A stretch of 64,000 bases of DNA from positions 100,297,990 to 100,361,989 of the forward strand of contig NC_066315.1 of assembly GCF_022539315.1 (NCBI RefSeq), written 5' to 3'. Below, piece by piece: positions 25,882 through 37,300 of the stretch. The notes below the pieces were generated by a model. That model had not been told where the DNA came from. It did not search any database and was given only the letters and a program-made list of their open reading frames with translations. A program made the position numbers and the translations under genes. This DNA comes from Serinus canaria. Lineage: Eukaryota > Chordata > Aves > Passeriformes > Fringillidae. Positions within the stretch are counted from its first letter, which is position 1, and each line of letters opens with the position of its first letter.

Positions 25882-26039
25882 ATTGTGTGTGCATGCAACA
25901 GGTGCTAAATATATATGTCATGATTTTCTGTCACAGCATGTGAATACTGCACAAGATTTAATTGTGTGTGCATGCAACAGGTGCTAAATATATATGTCAT
26001 GATTTACTGTCACAGCATGTGAATACTGCACAAGATTTA
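25882..26039. repeat. 79-bp tandem duplication, two copies
   Basis: Two adjacent copies of a 79-base unit (25,882-25,960 and 25,961-26,039) differ by one base that I can see: the first has GATTTTCTG where the second has GATTTACTG. The unit holds a TGTGTGTGCATGCA stretch and a TAAATATATATG stretch. The near-identity implies a recent duplication, or recent homogenisation, or a collapsed or expanded assembly of a polymorphic minisatellite. Confidence 0.95.
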
Positions 26040-28290
26040 GAAACCATCTCAGAATGAATTCCCAAAGCCATTACCTGTCAAACTCTTCACACCTGCCAAG
26101 TCCAGACCCCCAAACAGATTCATAAGCATTCAGAAACTTCCCTCTTCCCCTGGGACCCACTGTTATTTTAGCATTAATTTCACTGCCTGCATGAGTATGA
26201 TTGAGATCAATCTGTCTGATTCTCACAAAAACCCTGGTAAAGAAGGGGCACAGACTTCTTATTTGGCATCAATCAAATGTCAAGAATGAGATTTCTTTGA
26301 CATTTGCACAATGCCCCAGATTGAGAGACATTCATGGGATTTGAAAAGCAAAGGTTTTGTTGATATTTTTCTAAATTCACTAAGGTGAAGGTATGTTTGC
26401 ACCACCCACAGCTGGAGTGACAGCCTGGTGCTGGACTTTGCTTGCATGCATTCTTCCCATGCCATATCCCTGCCTAATAAAAACAGGTAGACCTTAGCCC
26501 TGGTCTCATGTACGCTCATTTTCACTGGGTGGTTATGCTAGTCAAGACTTCTCTTACTGTCTAGTGAAAGCAGAAATGGATTCCATCTCTATTTTTCATA
26601 TTTAAAAGAAGGTTTGGGAAAGGGAGTCCGTTGAAAAACACCAAAAGCTCCAGATCAAGATCTAACATGATAATTTAGGCCAGTTCTAAAAAGACTAAAA
26701 TAGAAAAAAACAAAACAAGTAAAACAATATACAAAACTCCCCAACAGATAGATTTTTATTTCTTCTATAAGGTCTAATTGTAGTGGTCTTCCTCATGAAG
26801 AAAGAGGTAAAAAAATTTGTGAGATTTCCATTATACATCATTTCACTTGGGCAAAGTTTTATGCCTTACTTTCCTCCAATTTTCTCCTTTGCAAGTTGTG
26901 AACTTCAAATTTTTTGTATAGAAAATAGGTAAAAAAACATTTATTCTACGTGGTGTTACGTTAGTCCTGAACTAAAGTCTTTTTCATTTTAGAGTGGATA
27001 TTTTTATTAAAAAATACAATATCCACAAACATTCAAATTTTTGGTGAGACAGACCAATTTTCAAATTCACCTGCAATTCTGGAAGAAAAAAACTTAAACA
27101 TGGAGACCCTTACTCCTTTGTAAACCTGTTTAATAAACCCAAATATCAATCTACTTTCTTCTACTAATTATGATACAGACAATTGAATTCTCACAGTCTA
27201 ATTTCTGTTCTGATATTTATGAGGAGCTAAAGGACTGATTTTATACACTGCAGAGCCGAAAATTACTTTTGGACTTAACACAGTAATTTAAATGCCAAGA
27301 ATTTAAAGGCCTCACAAATGTCTTGGATTTGTAGTTCATGAAAAGTTTCATTCTTTGAAAGAGTCTCTGAACAGTCTTGCCAGGGAAGTGGTGGTAAAAT
27401 GGTTTTAGCACTTCTGTGAAAACTGTAGCACAGATGATTAGAGATTATAATACACAGAAGGCCTTGGAGAGTACATAAGATATTAACAACACTTGGAAGC
27501 TTAACTAGAAGCTGGTCAAAGAAAACCAACACAAATCCCTCTTTTCTTTTCCTTTCCCACCATAGTTCAGTCATTTCACACACACAAAACATAAACAAAA
27601 TGAGAATGAAAATGCTTAGTTCCAGCATGGCTGTTGAGCTGCCTCAAAGAAGATTAAGTCTGTCTGGTTAACATCACTCATATGACAGAATAACAACTTA
27701 ACATCATGAGGCTCTGCCGTGGCATATCCCAGATTTTGAAACCATTAAACACTTTAGAATTGGGGTTCAGTATTTCCTAGTGAAACACAATACCTCATGC
27801 AGCATTGTTTCTTAATTATAGACTAAATTTTTGTCAGCTTTTTTTTTTTAAAGCAAGTCTTTGTATGAATTTTCCAGTGACCGCTAGGCAAGCCTGCAAG
27901 GGTTCAAGGGCTGAATTTCCAGCCTTTTTGAAGAGAACACATCATATCAGTTGTCATATTGGTGGGGCTAAAAGGTTGTCCTTCTGTAGGTGACTGGGGT
28001 CCTGCCCTGGCAAGCGTTGGACAGTAAATCTGAAATGTCTCTTCAGGGAGACATACAAAAGTCATGTAAGTGGAGAAAGGCAGAAAATTGCTACATCAGA
28101 AACAAGATACAAAAAAAAAGGATAGGATTAAGTAATTAATTTTCTAGGCAGGAGTCGTCAGCTAGTGCCTTGAAATGCTTAGTAAATATGTTGCAATATC
28201 TGTAAAAAGGTGGGGAAGAAGTGGGACAAGCCAGCACTGACAGGTGATTTGCTTTTTGATGGCTTGGTCCTGGCTAGAGCAGACAAACCA
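26040..28290. other. Unique AT-rich sequence, nothing recognised
   Basis: The longest open frame is 117 codons (27,275-27,628 minus). It has hydrophobic stretches but no recognised domain. No repeat family was identified before the CR1 at 28,291. Confidence 0.55.
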
Positions 28291-28911
28291 TAGCATTACA
28301 GAATCATTTAGGCTGGAAAAGACCTTTAAGATGATGGAGCCCAGCTATGTTCACCATTAAACCTTGTCTCCAAGTGCCATATCTGCATGCCTTTTGAACA
28401 CTTCCAGACATGGAGACTCCATTTCCCTGGGCAGCCTATTTCTATCCCTGACCACCATTTGCATGAAGAAATTTTTCCCAATATTCAATCTACACCTCCC
28501 CAGGAACAATTTGAAACCATTTCCTCTGGTTCTGTCTCTTGCTACCTGGGAGAAGAGACTGACCCTCACCTGGCAACACCCTCCTTTCAGGCAGTTGTAG
28601 AGAGGGATAAGGTCACCCCTGAGACGCCTCTTCTCCAGGCTAAACACCCTCAGCTCCCTCAGCCTCTCCTCACAGCACATGTGCTCCAGACCCTTAATCA
28701 GCTCTGCTGCTCTTCTCTGGACACACTCCAGCACCTCAATGTCCTTTGTGCAGTGAAGAGCCCAAAACCTAACACAGGATGTGAGGTGCAGCCTCACTAG
28801 TGCCCAGTATAGGGTAGCGATCCTGTCTCTATTCCTGTTGGCCACACTATGTCTGATACAAGCAAGGATGTCATTTCTTAACTTAGAGGTCAAGAAAAAC
28901 AGAAACACCAT
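28291..28911 (-). mobile_element. CR1 LINE, 5'-truncated, with intact C-terminal reverse-transcriptase frame
   Basis: This is the best-preserved LINE copy in the window. Its 3' end (low coordinates) carries the CR1 tail, read on the plus strand as GAATCATTTAGGCTGGAAAA then GACCTTTAAGATGATGG. Upstream of it on the minus strand, a 184-codon frame without stops (28,911 to 28,357) encodes the end of CR1 ORF2. Landmarks in order are [70 protein letters not shown] and RDRTRGNGF. This is the region after the catalytic polymerase motifs, so the fragment has no activity of its own. CR1 similarity starts at roughly codon 10, so the 5' truncation lies near 28,880-28,890 and the first few codons are probably flanking sequence. 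Confidence 0.95.
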
Positions 28912-30602
28912 GGTAAGGCCAAGAGTAAAACAGAAAAGAACCCACCCTTTTGAAAAGGAAAAAATTAAATATAACCTGGTCTTATATATGAAAGCATCTG
29001 GACAACCATTTCAGTCAAAAAGAGAGTGTGAGACATGATGGGGTGCTGGGAGAAAGCTTTTTGTCCACTGACATCCAAGAGTGAAGGAAATGTTGAGGAC
29101 CAATCACCCCAGCAAGGATGTTGCAGGATAGAGGCAGGTTTAGCCCAGAGGCAGAGCTTCTCCTGTCAAGTTTGTAAAGCCTGGAATCCATAAAATTAGG
29201 AAAATGATGGATAGTCTGGGATTAGATTGAAGTATATAAAATATAGAATATGGCTCAGATAGAAAAGACTGGGTGGCGCTTTTCTTCATTCAGTCATGGA
29301 CTCTGCAGTCAGTGAAATGAAGCAGCTAAATATCCAGTGCTTCTGTGGAGAGCACTGTTTTAGAATGAGGAGCACACTGTCCCAAAAGATGGAGATGCTG
29401 AGGGATAATCAGGATTCAAATCCCATGATATGAAAAATGCGCAGTTATCATTATCAGCAACACTTTTGGAAGAGATGGTGCACCCTACTCTTTCAAGTGC
29501 AAACCAATTGTTAGATACTGCAATTAAAACTATGCACAGGCAAGATCAGACTAGCTGCTTTCTGCAAAGTTCATGGTCTTCCCTCAGGATCCAGCTGGTG
29601 AGGTTGCAAATGCAAAGCCTGCAAAAGCGAAGTAAGCTGAAGTTATTTTCTCATTGCAGCGGGAGGTATAGGAAGATCTTGTGAAAAAAAAAATCAATTT
29701 ATAAAGGAAAGTAACTCAAACTCCCACAGTTCTGCTTCAGCTATGTGTTTGTCTGATCTTTTAGTCAGCCTCCTTTTTTACTTTTCCCCAGTGCTCTGAG
29801 ATGCATAATTTAATATTTCAAATTCATTGCCTCTTTCATCTACATTTATCAGGCACTTTGAGGCCAAGCCTGGTGATACCTTTTTAAAAGGACAAAACAA
29901 GTGGACAAAAACAAGTGCCTGCACTTTATTGCTATGCACTTGAAAATTCATAAGAACAAATCAAACCATTCCTTGTGCTTTAAAATTATCTAGAAATAAC
30001 TTTGGCAAAAAGGCATTTCTGTGTGTCTGAGAAGAAAATCACTTCATTTAAGAAACCATCTTTAGACAATTTAGCAAGGGCTACTTTGTGTGCCCAAATT
30101 CTTTAGAAACTATTTATCCAAGCAATAGTTGAAAATAATTATCCAACCACATGCTTACAAAGCAAGGCAAGATTTGTAAGGCAGATAATATCTTTTGAGT
30201 CCGTATAGCTGGAGAAAGCAAACAAGTTTTCAGGCATACAAGCCTTTCCCCAGCTCATTTTTTCTCTCATCTTTATAAGCTGGTGTAATAAAATAAACCA
30301 TTTACATTCCAAAACTATCACAGCTACAACATGGATACTGATACTCACAAAGCTGGAGACTGAAAAGGCACACTTCATATGGATGTAAGATGTCAGCTGA
30401 AAACTCTTATAGCATAGTGGCCAGCAAAAAAACCCCATAACTTTACCAGCAAATATTTCTACAAAAGTGTGTGTGTGTCAAAGTTCTACCTTAAAGAACT
30501 TCCTGGTGAGAATGAAAACCTTACAGGGTTTCTTAGTTTTATTTTATTATTTGACTGTTGATGTTAATAAGAATGTCCTGTTCAGAGAATTTCAATGCCA
30601 AG

Positions 30603-30617
30603 AAAAAAAAAAAAAAA
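30603..30617. repeat. Poly(A) tract, 15 A
   Basis: Homopolymer run followed by GAAAAGGCAGG. No retroposed gene copy was recognised upstream. Confidence 0.8.
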
Positions 30618-31395
30618 GAAAAGGCAGGCACAGGGGCGACTGGATGCTGTAGATTCCTCACAGTTATAAACGAAATACCGGAAAACACATCTGGGAGCCA
30701 CATTGCTGAAGGCTGAACAAAATGAAGCTAATGATCTGAGAGCCAAAGCAGCACTGAGACTGAAGGCAGAGAGAGCTCTGAATATGCAGTAGACCAGAAA
30801 TGTGAAGCATCATGAAGCATCATCTCTCCATCTGCAATTGAGAGACTCCAAATTTTCCAGAACTGCTTTCAATATAAATGTATCTGATCTTGTTTACTTC
30901 TACCAGACATGCAATGAAGGGAGGCAGAAAAATGCTGGAGAAAATTGTGGCTTTGCTTCTCATATTCTCCTGGCTATTTCCCAGCTTAATGCTTGTGCTT
31001 CTTGGGTGTCTGCTCTGCTCTTCGCATCAGAGGAAATAAATACAGGTGACAGGACCTGCTCAAAAGGAACCTTCAAACCTTTGGAAAAGTCTGTTATACA
31101 TGGAGGCTGAACAATTCCTACATTTGAGGGATCACAGTTCCTTCATTTAGGTATGTTTGGAGAACAAACCCTTACTGAATGCTTGGAAGTGTCACCTACA
31201 AGTTTACTTTCTCCGTGGCCTTGTGGGCTGCAGAAAGGCTGCTGCTCACTGTGATGCTTATCCACATATGTGTAACTGATGTCAGTGATGGAAGAAATCA
31301 TCCCTCATTTGTTCTTGGAAAGTGCCTTACGTAGGTAATTTTCCTCTGCATGGGGAATTTATTCATGCCTTCTTTTAAAGAACCCGTAAGATTGA

Positions 31396-32061
31396 TTGTT
31401 TCTTTCATCTATGGTCTGTTCTTCCTCAAATCTCCATGTCACTCATTTCACATGTGAACAGAGCCACGAAAGGAAGACACTGGAGTGGATCCTGTGTGGT
31501 TTTGGCTCGGCTGCACCCTTCTCACTGATGTCTCTCACAACCCTCGGTGAGGCTCACCCAGCTGTGCCTCTTGCTGTATTTCTAAGGTCACACAAAGAAC
31601 TGCAGACCTACTGCCTGCTCCACCCCAGCAGACCACCAAGGCCACCAAGCTGGCTGCCCTCGGTGCCACAGGGAGGACATCAGCAGGTTGGGAAAGCAGC
31701 TCGTTCTGCTGCGGCTGCTGTCTCGGAAGGGCAGCTGCCATCCCTCACCTTGCAAGGAGATGAGTCCTTGCAGTGCCTCACATCATTGGGACAAGGTGGC
31801 TGCACTTCCCATGGCCTCAGTGTGCCACGTCCTCCTTGTGCTTTCCAAGGAACTCTGCAGGCACGAGAGCAGGGCTTGCTTTGCACGGCTGCGTGCAGAC
31901 TCAATCTGGAAGCCGTCTGTCTGCCCTGGCACACGCAGCACCACTGGAGCAGCACTGTCCTTCAGCAAAGGGCTTTCACAAGAAGCTGCCAGCTACTGTA
32001 CTCCCTAAAAAAAATTGGAGGCTCCCTACACAAAACAAAGCACATCCAAACTGTGGGGTGA
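31396..32061 (+). other. GC-richer block with a 221-codon open frame, product unknown
   Basis: A plus-strand frame runs 221 codons from an ATG at 31,396, the longest open frame in the window. The protein is rich in Ser, Leu, Pro and Gln. It shows no signal peptide, membrane segment, zinc-finger or other motif that I recognise. The block is richer in G+C and CpG than its surroundings. Two other plus-strand frames (31,688-32,008; 31,773-32,096) and three minus-strand frames (31,535-31,741; 31,680-31,955; 31,783-31,968) overlap it. Open frames in most phases are what low stop-codon density gives in GC-rich DNA, so I do not call a gene. It could be an exon of a long noncoding RNA or part of an unrecognised repeat. 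Confidence 0.25.
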
Positions 32062-32341
32062 AGTCCACTTATATCTGCAGCTATCAAATGAATTAATGGA
32101 AAAGTTATTTAGCAAGGACTGTGGAAGGGATGGTAAAAACAACAAAGCAGAGAGAGATTGACTGGTTGATTTCCGCCAGATACAGAGACAATTTTGTCAG
32201 TGGTTATTCCATCTGCAGAATGTTTTCTTGAGCTATTTTCCTATTTGAAGTTCCTCATGGAAGCAGCAGCTCCACAGAGCATGGCCTCTCATTTTCTTAT
32301 TGAGATTTCCAGAACAATAAGGCCCCACAAACTGTATTGCT

Positions 32342-32356
32342 AAAAAAAAAAAAAAA
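32342..32356. repeat. Poly(A) tract, 15 A
   Basis: Homopolymer run within an A/T-rich stretch (32,340-32,410). Simple-sequence DNA. Confidence 0.8.
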
Positions 32357-33984
32357 GCTTGAATTTAAAAAAGATGGGTTTATATATTTTTTAAAATTCT
32401 TTTTAAAAAGCCAAATTGCTACTCCCAGGATACTTCAGTCAGCACTGCAGAAATGTAGACAAATTATAAGCCATGAGAAACCAAAGAAAATGTTAAGTAG
32501 CTGAAAAGGGGACTTGGCTGGATAAAAAAAAATGGGAAGGAGTAGCTGTTGTGTGTACAGTTTAGCTGAGCAATGATGGAGGCCATATGTTAACTGGCTA
32601 CAGGCATCTGTTAGAAATAAACAGCTAGCAGAGGAGCAACAAGTTAGGAGAGTAAAAGACAACAGTTAGACATAATGACAACCCTAAGAAAGGCAAAATT
32701 TAGACTAAGCCTCAATTTTTCTTTTTCCATAACAGGTCCTGGGAAGTGGAATATTCCCAGGGTTCTGCATAGAAATACTTTCGTATAGTACACACAGTTT
32801 TATTCCCTCTCAGTTTAAACTCACTCATTTTGGAGGACACAATCTTGCATTGTTAATCTCAGTAACCAGAGAGAGAGTTTCTATCCATAAGCATCATATT
32901 CCAGATAAAGGGACTGTTGGCTGCAGGGAATGTTATTAATAGAAAAAATCACTTCAAAATATTGTCTGTTGCTTATGTAAGACAAAACCAAAAGCAAGCA
33001 AGTGGGAAAAAAAAACTCCAGGCATTGACTTGTTTATCAAACTGGCAAAGCTGAAGTAATTTTGTACGTTTTCTGTCCCCTTTTTTATTGCACAGTCCTT
33101 CTAGTTTTGGGTGGGGCTTTTAAAACAAAAATTAAACTACAGCCCATTGTACCCCAAATGTCATGATATCTTAGCAACAGCATTGATCTGTCTAACTATT
33201 TTCCAGCATCTCAAGACCCTCCAGCTGGTATCTCTTCTAGAACTGGTTAAGTAAAAACCAGGTGTGTATTCTCCTGGGTCATCTCAGTGGATGTATATTT
33301 AGGAATGATAATTTCTGGATGATATTCAAACATTCCTCTGGATCCATGTCATCTTGGCAAACAGTTTTAGATGCACATACTGACCTGTATCTCTTCATCT
33401 GCTCTGTGTTTAGCTCAGCCCTTTTACCACAGCCAGTATATGGATTCCATCACACAGAGGTGCCAAGTCTCTGCAGAATTAGAAAAGAGGAAAAGTGTGT
33501 GACTCATCCTGAAGAAGACCAGATGTAATGTTCTCATTACCTGTTGCAGTGAATGCTCTAGCATTTCAAAACTATCCTGATTTTTAGGGGTTGTACTGAC
33601 AGCTTCATAGCTTTTCATTATCATTTGGAAGAATTGCTCCCAAAAAGCTTTGCTTTCCTGTGGTGGATACACAGGGAAGCAGCCTCAGCAGGTTTCAGCT
33701 TGAGCCCACATCTGTAAGAAAGGAAACTGACAATACATTCAAAGCCTTCCACCAGTATTTACAGAATTATCATCTGAACTTTCACTGGCTGAAATCACGG
33801 ACTCAAGGTACACGAGCTGCTAACCATTACATGTTATTAAGCCTGGAATCTTGTTTCTCTTGGTACCATTACATATCTGCAATAAACCAAAGATACCAAT
33901 TTTCTATGAGTTTGTGGGCACACTTGAAAGTGATTTTGTCTGGCACATAGCAAATCTCCACTTTGTTTATATTTGTGTTTAACT

Positions 33985-34232
33985 TGTGTGGCTGGGTCCG
34001 GGGCCACCCGCTTGTCCCTGGGCTGAGATCACAGAAATATTGCAGCTCACATCAAAGCCAACCAGAAGCATGAGACAGTCTGCACAATGACCTCATGTAA
34101 GGGGGGGTCTGAGTTCAACAAACTTCATCTGATTCCTCTACATAGAGTGCCAGGCCGTCTGAACAGGGATCTCAGCTTTCTACCTTGCTGCTGCTTACCA
34201 CAGCATGACACACCGTGGAAAAAAAAAAAAAA
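33985..34232 (+). other. GC-rich block ending in a 14-A run, origin unknown
   Basis: A block beginning about 33,985 (GTGTGGCTGGGTCCGGGGCC) is clearly more GC-rich than its flanks and ends in a 14-base A run at 34,219-34,232. That shape suggests a retroposed transcript copy, but no parent gene is recognised and no flanking direct repeat was found. Processed pseudogenes are rare in birds because CR1 does not use poly(A) tails. A chance arrangement is quite possible. Confidence 0.25.
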
Positions 34233-34289
34233 GAAAATTATCTTTTTCATCTATAATGTCTATGCAAAAACCATACAGGACTAGAATCA

Positions 34290-34348
34290 AAGACTCAGAG
34301 AATCGTTTGGGTTGGAAAAGACCTTCAAGATCCTTGAGTCTGAAGTCA
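34290..34348 (-). mobile_element. CR1 LINE 3' tail fragment
   Basis: The plus strand reads AGAATCGTTTGGGTTGGAAA, then AGACCTTCAAGATCCTTGAGTC. That is the reverse complement of the CR1 3' terminal region, so the fragment is in minus orientation. Only about 60 bases remain recognisable. Confidence 0.85.
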
Positions 34349-37300
34349 TATGGTTTATACCTTATAGTTGCACAAAGTGGCACCAAAAATTTTCTAAGGT
34401 TATGTATCACATGTGTCACCTGGAGATAAAGTGTATTTGGAAAATTAATTAGCAAGAAGAAAAAAAATCCAGAGACATTTTCCTTGGCCAGTTTATTTTG
34501 TGGCATTCATAATGTGTGATTAGTATGGAACTAATAGTAGCCAGCCTGTTGCTGGCTCTGCCAATTTCATTTTGGGGTTAAAAGATACTGTATAGTGTCT
34601 GAGAGGGGCACAAGCCCCCTCCAACTTACACTAGCAGAAGTGGTTGGGGAAGGGGAGTTGGTGGGAGGGTACAGAGTGCAGTAATTGCCAGGTAAACCAG
34701 GTTTCTGGTAAGGAAAAATTGCTGATATGTGAAGGCTGTCCCCAGGGACACATTTGGAAAACAGAAAAGTATTCTGTTGTGGCTGAGGACAAAAGGAGTT
34801 CCTGTTCTCCTGAAACCTCTGGTATGTTCTGGCAGAGGAATTTCAAGTCCATCTCAACACTATTTCAGCATTTCTCCCACTCTAATTGAAAGAGAGACAA
34901 AAATGAGAGAAGACTGCAATGCAGAAGCTCAATCAAATTAAGTGTAATTTTAAAAGAAAGTAGTGTTGGAATCTTTTCAAAGTTTGGAATACATTACCAT
35001 AAATATGTAGTTGTGTAAAAATTAGCGTTCCAGGATGTTCTGAAATAATGGCTAAGGCAATCATCCATGTATTACCTAAAGGCAGTATAGTGGCATTGTT
35101 AAATATGATGCCTCAAACTCTCCTTTATTAGTACCTTCATTTTCTCATTTTTAAAACACATTTTCCAAGTGTTCCTTGTCCAAGAAAACATTTCCCATGA
35201 CAGATAATTGATTTCAGATTTAAAAACAAACAGAAACCCCAATGGCAACCAACATATCCACTGGAAAATCAGCCATTGTTAAGCCCCAGTGATCTCTATT
35301 ATACTTGCAGATATTGGCAGTTCTGCCCTCATGTCCTGGAAGAATGATGTGAAACTCTGACACGGGCGATTTTAAATAACTTGCACCAGAATTTCCTGGC
35401 AATTGCTGTACTCATGACAAACTGCTTCAGTTCAGTCAACCATCCACTCAGGGAAAGAAAGTGCTAGGCGTAAAGGAACTCCACAAGTGTCTCCTAGTTG
35501 TCACCTGGGCACTCTGAAACAGATTTTACAGATATAAATTATGATTTTTAGAAATTAGGGGGGAAAACAAATCAACCAAACCAGCAAACCCACTCTTTTG
35601 CTGAAGTACATATGAACAAAGCCTACTGTTACAGGACATTTGTTCAGGCTGCAAACTCAGGCCCTCAGAAGCAAAGACATGGGACAATCAAGGCTGCAGT
35701 GCTCGGAGAGCAGAAAGGACTTGTGCTGCAGGGCAGTCCAAAGACTGTCAGCTTTGCCCCTCGGACCTGATTGCATTTGCTTGGAAGTGGGAAGACACCG
35801 ACAAGGAGTCCAGTGCTGCAGGCAAGTTATTTAAAGCAAATCTTGAAAACTCCAGTTTCAAGGGTACCTAAGCACTTACAGATGCTGACATATGCCCTCT
35901 GACATTATGAGTTATTAGACACTTCATCCAGCTGGGTGTTTTGGAAAATCCAAGCAGATGTCTAAGTACCGTCAAAAATCATATCTGAATGGAGACCATA
36001 TTGCTTTTGTATTAATAATGTGGTGACCAGCTCATTAAGGAGAACAGCTTTTAACTGCTTTCACTCAACTGGACAAAAACTGTAATCAAATAAATAAAAG
36101 GGCTAATTGGAGGGGGGGGGAATCATTAAAATTTCCTTATTTATTTGGTATATTGGAGGTCACTTTATTGAACAAATAAAATGTCTCTTAGGCGCACTGT
36201 AAATTTCCAGTCAAGCTTCCTTTTGCATCCAAAGGCAATGAACTAGACCACACATCTCTTTACAGAGAGTAATATAAAAGATACAAAGCAATAAAAAAAT
36301 TTAATCTATTCTTTTGTTTCTATTTCATATTCAGGCTCAGCAACAAAACCACTCAGGGACAATGTAGTGTGCAAACCCCAAAATATTATATAAAATGTTC
36401 CCAAGAACTTAAATAAAGTAATTTCCTAGCTTTTCATTTGTTTGTTTCCTAGTAGCCATTTGTAAATCCTACTAGCATTCCTCTGTGGTAGTAGAACCAG
36501 TGAAAAGAGAATATTGTCTGAAAAAACATTTTTATCCTAAAGTCTTTCAGAAACATTGGCAGCAGATGTCTGGATTACTTTAATGTGAAAATCCACCAAG
36601 AACTTTAAACTTTCCTAGACCAGTTATAACTACCTGTGTTTCTAAAAGTCTTCCTATTGGTAAAATTAGGCCACAAATACATTTTCCTTTGCACCTAGAT
36701 AAGAAAAAGACCCAATCTCACTTGGAGACTGGAAGAGAAGAAAAAAAATTATGTTGTTCTTCCTCTAATAGCCTCTCATTAGAGATATCCATACCTAGAC
36801 TAGAGACACCCATTACTATCCAGATTAGGACTAACAGCATCTTTGGAACGGGGGATGTGATATTTTCCCCAGATAGCACTTTCATATGCCAAGAGCATCC
36901 ACACTTACCTTAATGTCAGAGCCAAACCCACTGGTAGCCACTCTAGTCTTCAGCAGACTTCGGAGGAGTTGCTAAATGAACAACTGATCTGGTCGAGTCA
37001 AATTCTTGCACACATCCCTTTATATTCTTTACCTCCCTAGAAACACAAATGAGCACCTTTAGATGATTAAGTGGAGGACTTGAGCTCTGGAAAACTCTTG
37101 GTCCTGCTTTTAAAGTAAATGTTTTAAAGCAAAATGTTCCTGTGACAGATGCTGCATGCAGGAATTCTGCATTCCCCGCTCCACCAACATGTGCATACCC
37201 CTCATTTCTGAGACTGCCACCAGCTTCACTAGGGAGCTCCAAATGGAGATTTTTTCATAAAGACTGGTCCTTCAGCAGTCCCTACTTGGAAGCACAACAA

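Larger units (their letters stand above)
28912..33984. other. Unique sequence with one GC-richer block
   Basis: Two poly(A) runs of 15 A occur at 30,603-30,617 and 32,342-32,356. The GC-richer block 31,400-32,060 is described separately. The remainder has short frames without domains and no recognised repeat family. Confidence 0.5.

Noticed and set aside
27275..27628. 117-codon minus-strand frame with a hydrophobic start, possible secreted protein
   Set aside because: The hydrophobic start reflects T-rich DNA. No cleavage-site context, no domain and no nearby exons.
28364..28800. Plus-strand frames of 78 and 137 codons
   Set aside because: They are antisense shadows of the CR1 reverse-transcriptase frame on the minus strand.
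36112..36120. G9 run as a possible G-quadruplex
   Set aside because: Only a single G run; no three further runs lie within loop distance.
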